From contig JAHFJF010000037.1 in assembly GCA_023245975.1 (NCBI GenBank), forward strand, positions 1 to 8,022: DNA of 8,022 nucleotides, written 5' to 3'. Shown here in pieces: positions 5,187 to 8,022 of this stretch. This stretch comes from an archaeon. Its GTDB lineage: Archaea > Nanobdellota > Nanobdellia > SCGC-AAA011-G17 > GW2011-AR17. Within the stretch, counting starts at the first letter, position 1; each line of letters opens with the position of its first letter. The position numbers were made by a program, and so were the translations under genes. The notes beneath the pieces are model-generated. The model was not told the DNA's origin and did not search any database. It worked only from the letters and a program-made list of their open reading frames with translations.

Positions 5187-7472
5187 ATGGCCGAAGTCAA
5201 GCTAAAAGCGATGGAAGCGTACCAGGAAGAGGTACACAAGGGAATTGTCAGAATAGACACTGAAACAATGAAATCAATAGGTGTAGGCATCGGGGATATT
5301 GTAGAGATAGAAGGCGGGAGGAAGACTGTTGGAATTGTCGACAGGGGCTATCCAACTGATGTAGGGATGAATTACATAAGGATGGATGGCATTATGAGGA
5401 GAAATGCCAAGACAGGCTTGGGAGAGAGCGTTGTTGTAAGAAAAGCTGAAGTTAAAGAAGCCAAGACAATCACAATTGCACCTGCACAGCAGGGAGTGTT
5501 CATAAAGGCAGACCCAGAAGTCTTCAGGCGCGGATTATTGGGGAGGGCTGTTGTAAGCGGGGATATTGTCGCATTAGGCGGGGCGCAAAGAAGGAGGAAA
5601 ACAATGTCTGGAAACCCTTTCTTTGATGAAATGTTCTCAGATTTTGAAGAAGCTTTCATGGGCAATTTTGCTTTTGGAGGATTATTGTTCATAATCGCTG
5701 AAGTGCATCCAAAGCAGCCAGTGATAATAACTGAAAATACCATTGTCAAGGTAAACCCCAAATCGGTTGAAGTTGCAGAAGAAAAATTCCCAGAAGTAAC
5801 TTACGAAGATATCGGCGGCTTAGAAGAAGAAGTAAAGAAAATCCGTGAAATGGTAGAGCTGCCATTGAAGCATCCTGAATTATTTGAGAGATTAGGAATC
5901 CAGCCACCCAAAGGCGTATTATTGCATGGCCCGCCTGGCTGCGGAAAGACTTTATTGGCCAAGGCTGTTGCAAATGAGTCTGATGCAAAATTCTTGTCGA
6001 TAAACGGGCCTGAAGTTGTAAGCAAATTTGTCGGGGAAGCTGAAAAGAAGATTAGGGAAATTTTTGAAGAGGCAGAAAAGAATGCTCCCTCAATAATATT
6101 CATAGACGAGATAGACGCAATCGCTTCCAAAAGAGAGGAAGCTTACGGAGAAGTTGAGAAAAGAATGGTCGCCCAGCTACTTACCACAATGGATGGATTG
6201 AAAGCAAGAGGCAAGGTAATAGTAATGGCCGCAACAAACAGGCCGCATGCATTGGATCCTGCATTAAGAAGGCCCGGAAGATTTGATAGGGAAATAACAA
6301 TCGGCATTCCATCAAAAGAAGGAAGGCTAAACATACTTAAAATTCATACGAGGCACATGCCATTAACTAAAGATGTTAACTTGAAGAAATTAGCCAGCAT
6401 AACACATGGCTTTGTAGGAGCCGATTTAGAAGCACTATGCAAGGAAGCTGCAATGAATGTAATTAGGAGAATATTGCCTGACATAAATTTCAAGGATAAT
6501 GCGATAATACCACAAGAAGTATTAGAAAAATTGCAGATAAGCGAGATTGACTTCAATGAGGGATTGAGGTTGGTAGGGCCATCTGCATTAAGAGAAGTAT
6601 TGGTTGAAATCCCAAATGTAAAATGGAATGATATTGGCGGATTGCAGAATATCAAGCAGGAACTTAATGAAGCAGTCGATTGGCCATTAAAGCATGCGGC
6701 AACTTTCAGAAAGTTAGGGGTTAGGCCGCCAAGAGGCGTATTGATGTACGGTCCCCCAGGCTGTGGCAAGACAATGCTTGCAAAAGCCGTAGCGAATGAA
6801 TCTGAGGCAAATTTCATTTTAGTAAAAGGGCCAGAACTAATTTCAAAATGGGTTGGCGAGTCTGAGAAAGGAATTCGTGAAATCTTCAAAAAGGCAAGGC
6901 AGTCAGCACCATCAATAATATTCTTTGATGAGATTGACGCTATTGCACCAAGGAGAGGCTTGGGCATGTCTGGCGGAACGAATGTCAGCGAACGAGTGGT
7001 AAATCAATTGCTTACAGAGATGGATGGGCTAGAAGAATTAAACGATGTTGTAGTTATAGCCGCAACGAATAGGCCTGACATAATCGACCCCGGCTTGCTA
7101 AGGCCAGGAAGGTTCGACAGGATAGTATTGGTACAGCCGCCAGATAAGCAGGCAAGGAAAGAAATATTCAAGGTTCATTTAGCCAAAATGGTAATCTGCA
7201 AAGATGTAGAGGTAGAAAAGCTAGTAGAAAAAACAGACAATTATGTTGGAGCTGACATTGAATCTGTATGCAGGGAAGCTGCGATACTGGCCATGAGAGA
7301 AGACTTGAAGGCAAAAGAAGTCGGCATGAAGCATTTTGAAGATGCGCTCAAGAAAGTAAAATCTTCAATCATAAATGAAGATGTCCAGAAATACAGGGAG
7401 CTCGAAGAAGGCTACATCAAGGCTGCACGAGGCGGCATGGTGAAAGGCGCCGGCATGAGCTACTTCGGTTAA
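5187..7472 (+). CDS. cdc48: Cdc48/VAT (p97-like) AAA+ ATPase, 761 aa
   Basis: ATP-driven hexameric unfoldase; in archaea the family extracts and unfolds substrates, some for the proteasome. The N domain (about 1-200) has the double-psi barrel signature [16 protein letters not shown] (36-51). The D1 ring has Walker A GPPGCGKT (248-255), pore-loop KFVGEAE with F281, Walker B FIDEID (D307, E308), sensor N351 and arginine fingers R362/R365. The D2 ring repeats these: GPPGCGKT (522-529), KWVGESE with W555, FFDEID (D581, E582), N628, and R639/R642. All catalytic residues are present in both rings, and aromatic pore residues in both suggest active threading. Oddities are a charged and aromatic insert in the N domain (about 134-165), Cys in both Walker A motifs, and a C-terminus ending MSYFG, with Phe rather than Tyr next to last. 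It is the second gene of the zinc-ribbon unit. Length is normal for the family. Confidence 0.97.
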   Translation: MAEVKLKAMEAYQEEVHKGIVRIDTETMKSIGVGIGDIVEIEGGRKTVGIVDRGYPTDVGMNYIRMDGIMRRNAKTGLGESVVVRKAEVKEAKTITIAPAQQGVFIKADPEVFRRGLLGRAVVSGDIVALGGAQRRRKTMSGNPFFDEMFSDFEEAFMGNFAFGGLLFIIAEVHPKQPVIITENTIVKVNPKSVEVAEEKFPEVTYEDIGGLEEEVKKIREMVELPLKHPELFERLGIQPPKGVLLHGPPGCGKTLLAKAVANESDAKFLSINGPEVVSKFVGEAEKKIREIFEEAEKNAPSIIFIDEIDAIASKREEAYGEVEKRMVAQLLTTMDGLKARGKVIVMAATNRPHALDPALRRPGRFDREITIGIPSKEGRLNILKIHTRHMPLTKDVNLKKLASITHGFVGADLEALCKEAAMNVIRRILPDINFKDNAIIPQEVLEKLQISEIDFNEGLRLVGPSALREVLVEIPNVKWNDIGGLQNIKQELNEAVDWPLKHAATFRKLGVRPPRGVLMYGPPGCGKTMLAKAVANESEANFILVKGPELISKWVGESEKGIREIFKKARQSAPSIIFFDEIDAIAPRRGLGMSGGTNVSERVVNQLLTEMDGLEELNDVVVIAATNRPDIIDPGLLRPGRFDRIVLVQPPDKQARKEIFKVHLAKMVICKDVEVEKLVEKTDNYVGADIESVCREAAILAMREDLKAKEVGMKHFEDALKKVKSSIINEDVQKYRELEEGYIKAARGGMVKGAGMSYFG

Positions 7473-7476
7473 AATA

Positions 7477-7493
7477 TTTTTAATTTTTCTTTT
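7477..7493 (+). terminator. Oligo-T transcription terminator after cdc48
   Basis: Runs of T5, T5 and T4 begin 5 bases after the cdc48 stop codon, without a preceding hairpin. This is the usual form of intrinsic terminator in archaea. It lies in the 33-base gap to the convergent minus-strand gene. Confidence 0.6.
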
Positions 7494-7505
7494 ATGAAAT
7501 TTATC

Positions 7506-8022
7506 TTACCAATTGCTTCCAACATAACCAAGCCAGAAATTCCATTCTCTTGCATTTCCATAAACAGGGAAATTAAATCTTGCAGTCAAGCCCAAGAATG
7601 TCGTTATATTCAATGTTGGGCCTCCGCTGTAATAAAGCTTGTAAGGAATCTCACGGTTTGCAGCATCAGAAGCCATTACGTTGTAATACCAGGTTGCACC
7701 AATATCGTTGTACCAGCCTATTTCTGGGATAGGCGTAATAGTAAGCATGCTAAATGGGGTTATCGGCTCCGAAAACTGCACTCCAGCAGCATCAATTATG
7801 TTTAGCCTTACTTCACTTCTTGCCATTGCAACATTGTTACCAAGCAATTCACCAAATGAAACTCCTCTCAAGCTCATGTTGCCACCATTTAAAATTAATG
7901 TTGGTGCCATTCCTTGGCTTGTTCCTACATCTCCTGCCAAAGCCAGATAAGCGAAATCACAGAAATGAAAATATCTTCTATCCACAAGATAGACATCGGC
8001 ATTGCTCAATGTTTGATGATTT
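7506..8022 (-). CDS. C-terminal part of an unrecognised, possibly surface-exposed protein (5' end outside the window)
   Basis: The last 171 residues of a frame that stays open to the right edge. The stop is TAA at 7508-7506. A TTG at 8009 could serve as a start, but the frame continues upstream with NHQT, so a truncated longer gene is more likely. The sequence is rich in Asn, Gly and aromatic residues with alternating hydrophobic strands (TLILNGGNMSLRG, ARFNFPVYGNAREWNFWLGY), suggesting a beta-rich fold. It has few Lys and two N-glycosylation sequons, NMS and NIT, as expected for an exported archaeal protein. No transmembrane anchor is seen at the C-terminus, which ends GYVGSNW. No family recognised. 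It is convergent with cdc48 with a 33-base gap. The opposite strand also has open frames, but they lack this composition. Confidence 0.65.
   Translation of the reverse strand, partial: NHQTLSNADVYLVDRRYFHFCDFAYLALAGDVGTSQGMAPTLILNGGNMSLRGVSFGELLGNNVAMARSEVRLNIIDAAGVQFSEPITPFSMLTITPIPEIGWYNDIGATWYYNVMASDAANREIPYKLYYSGGPTLNITTFLGLTARFNFPVYGNAREWNFWLGYVGSNW

Noticed and set aside
5372..6967. Several minus-strand frames of 63-207 aa
   Set aside because: All are antisense to cdc48, whose motifs are complete. Long antisense frames are expected opposite such a coding sequence.
7494..7950. Plus-strand frames of 103 and 80 aa after cdc48
   Set aside because: They are antisense to the longer minus-strand frame that stays open to the window edge, and the first begins in the oligo-T terminator.

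Overview
The window looks archaeal. It has a two-ring Cdc48/VAT AAA+ ATPase of archaeal type, TATA-box promoters (TTTATATA), a small zinc-ribbon/AbrB protein with almost no leader, arginine encoded mostly by AGA/AGG, oligo-T termination, and an adenosylcobalamin-dependent (class II) ribonucleotide reductase carrying an intein. The small AT-rich genes and several unrecognised proteins would fit a DPANN-type lineage, but that placement is an inference from style only.

Layout. Positions 1-3561 (minus strand) hold a class II ribonucleotide reductase gene, open at the left edge. It is one uninterrupted frame of 1187 codons: 348 residues of N-extein, a 408-residue LAGLIDADG intein (2517 down to 1294), and 431 residues of C-extein. 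The intein sits directly before the thiyl-radical cysteine, so the enzyme cannot work until the intein is spliced out. Its last residue is Gln instead of the usual Asn. Upstream lie a Shine-Dalgarno sequence, an imperfect inverted repeat and a TATA box. Next come two minus-strand genes of unknown function: a 104-residue protein (3674-3988) and a 236-residue membrane protein (4027-4737), whose 5' end may be affected by a frameshift.

A compact divergent promoter region (about 4738-4839) separates these from a plus-strand pair. The pair is a 114-residue zinc-ribbon/AbrB-fold protein (4840-5184) and, two bases later, cdc48 (5187-7472). The pair is almost certainly one transcription unit. Two TGTATAC repeats 11 bp apart lie between its TATA box and start codon, a good candidate site for autoregulation by the AbrB-like protein. 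An oligo-T terminator follows cdc48. A convergent minus-strand gene (7506 to the right edge) encodes the C-terminal part of an unrecognised, possibly surface-exposed protein.

How the genes relate. The reductase supplies deoxynucleotides and Cdc48 unfolds proteins; nothing in the sequence links the two. The most informative items are the active-site intein with its non-canonical terminus, the regulator-Cdc48 pair with its repeat-bearing promoter, and the possible frameshift in the divergent membrane-protein gene. No tRNA, rRNA, CRISPR array or insertion sequence is visible, and no stretch longer than about 110 bases lacks a gene.
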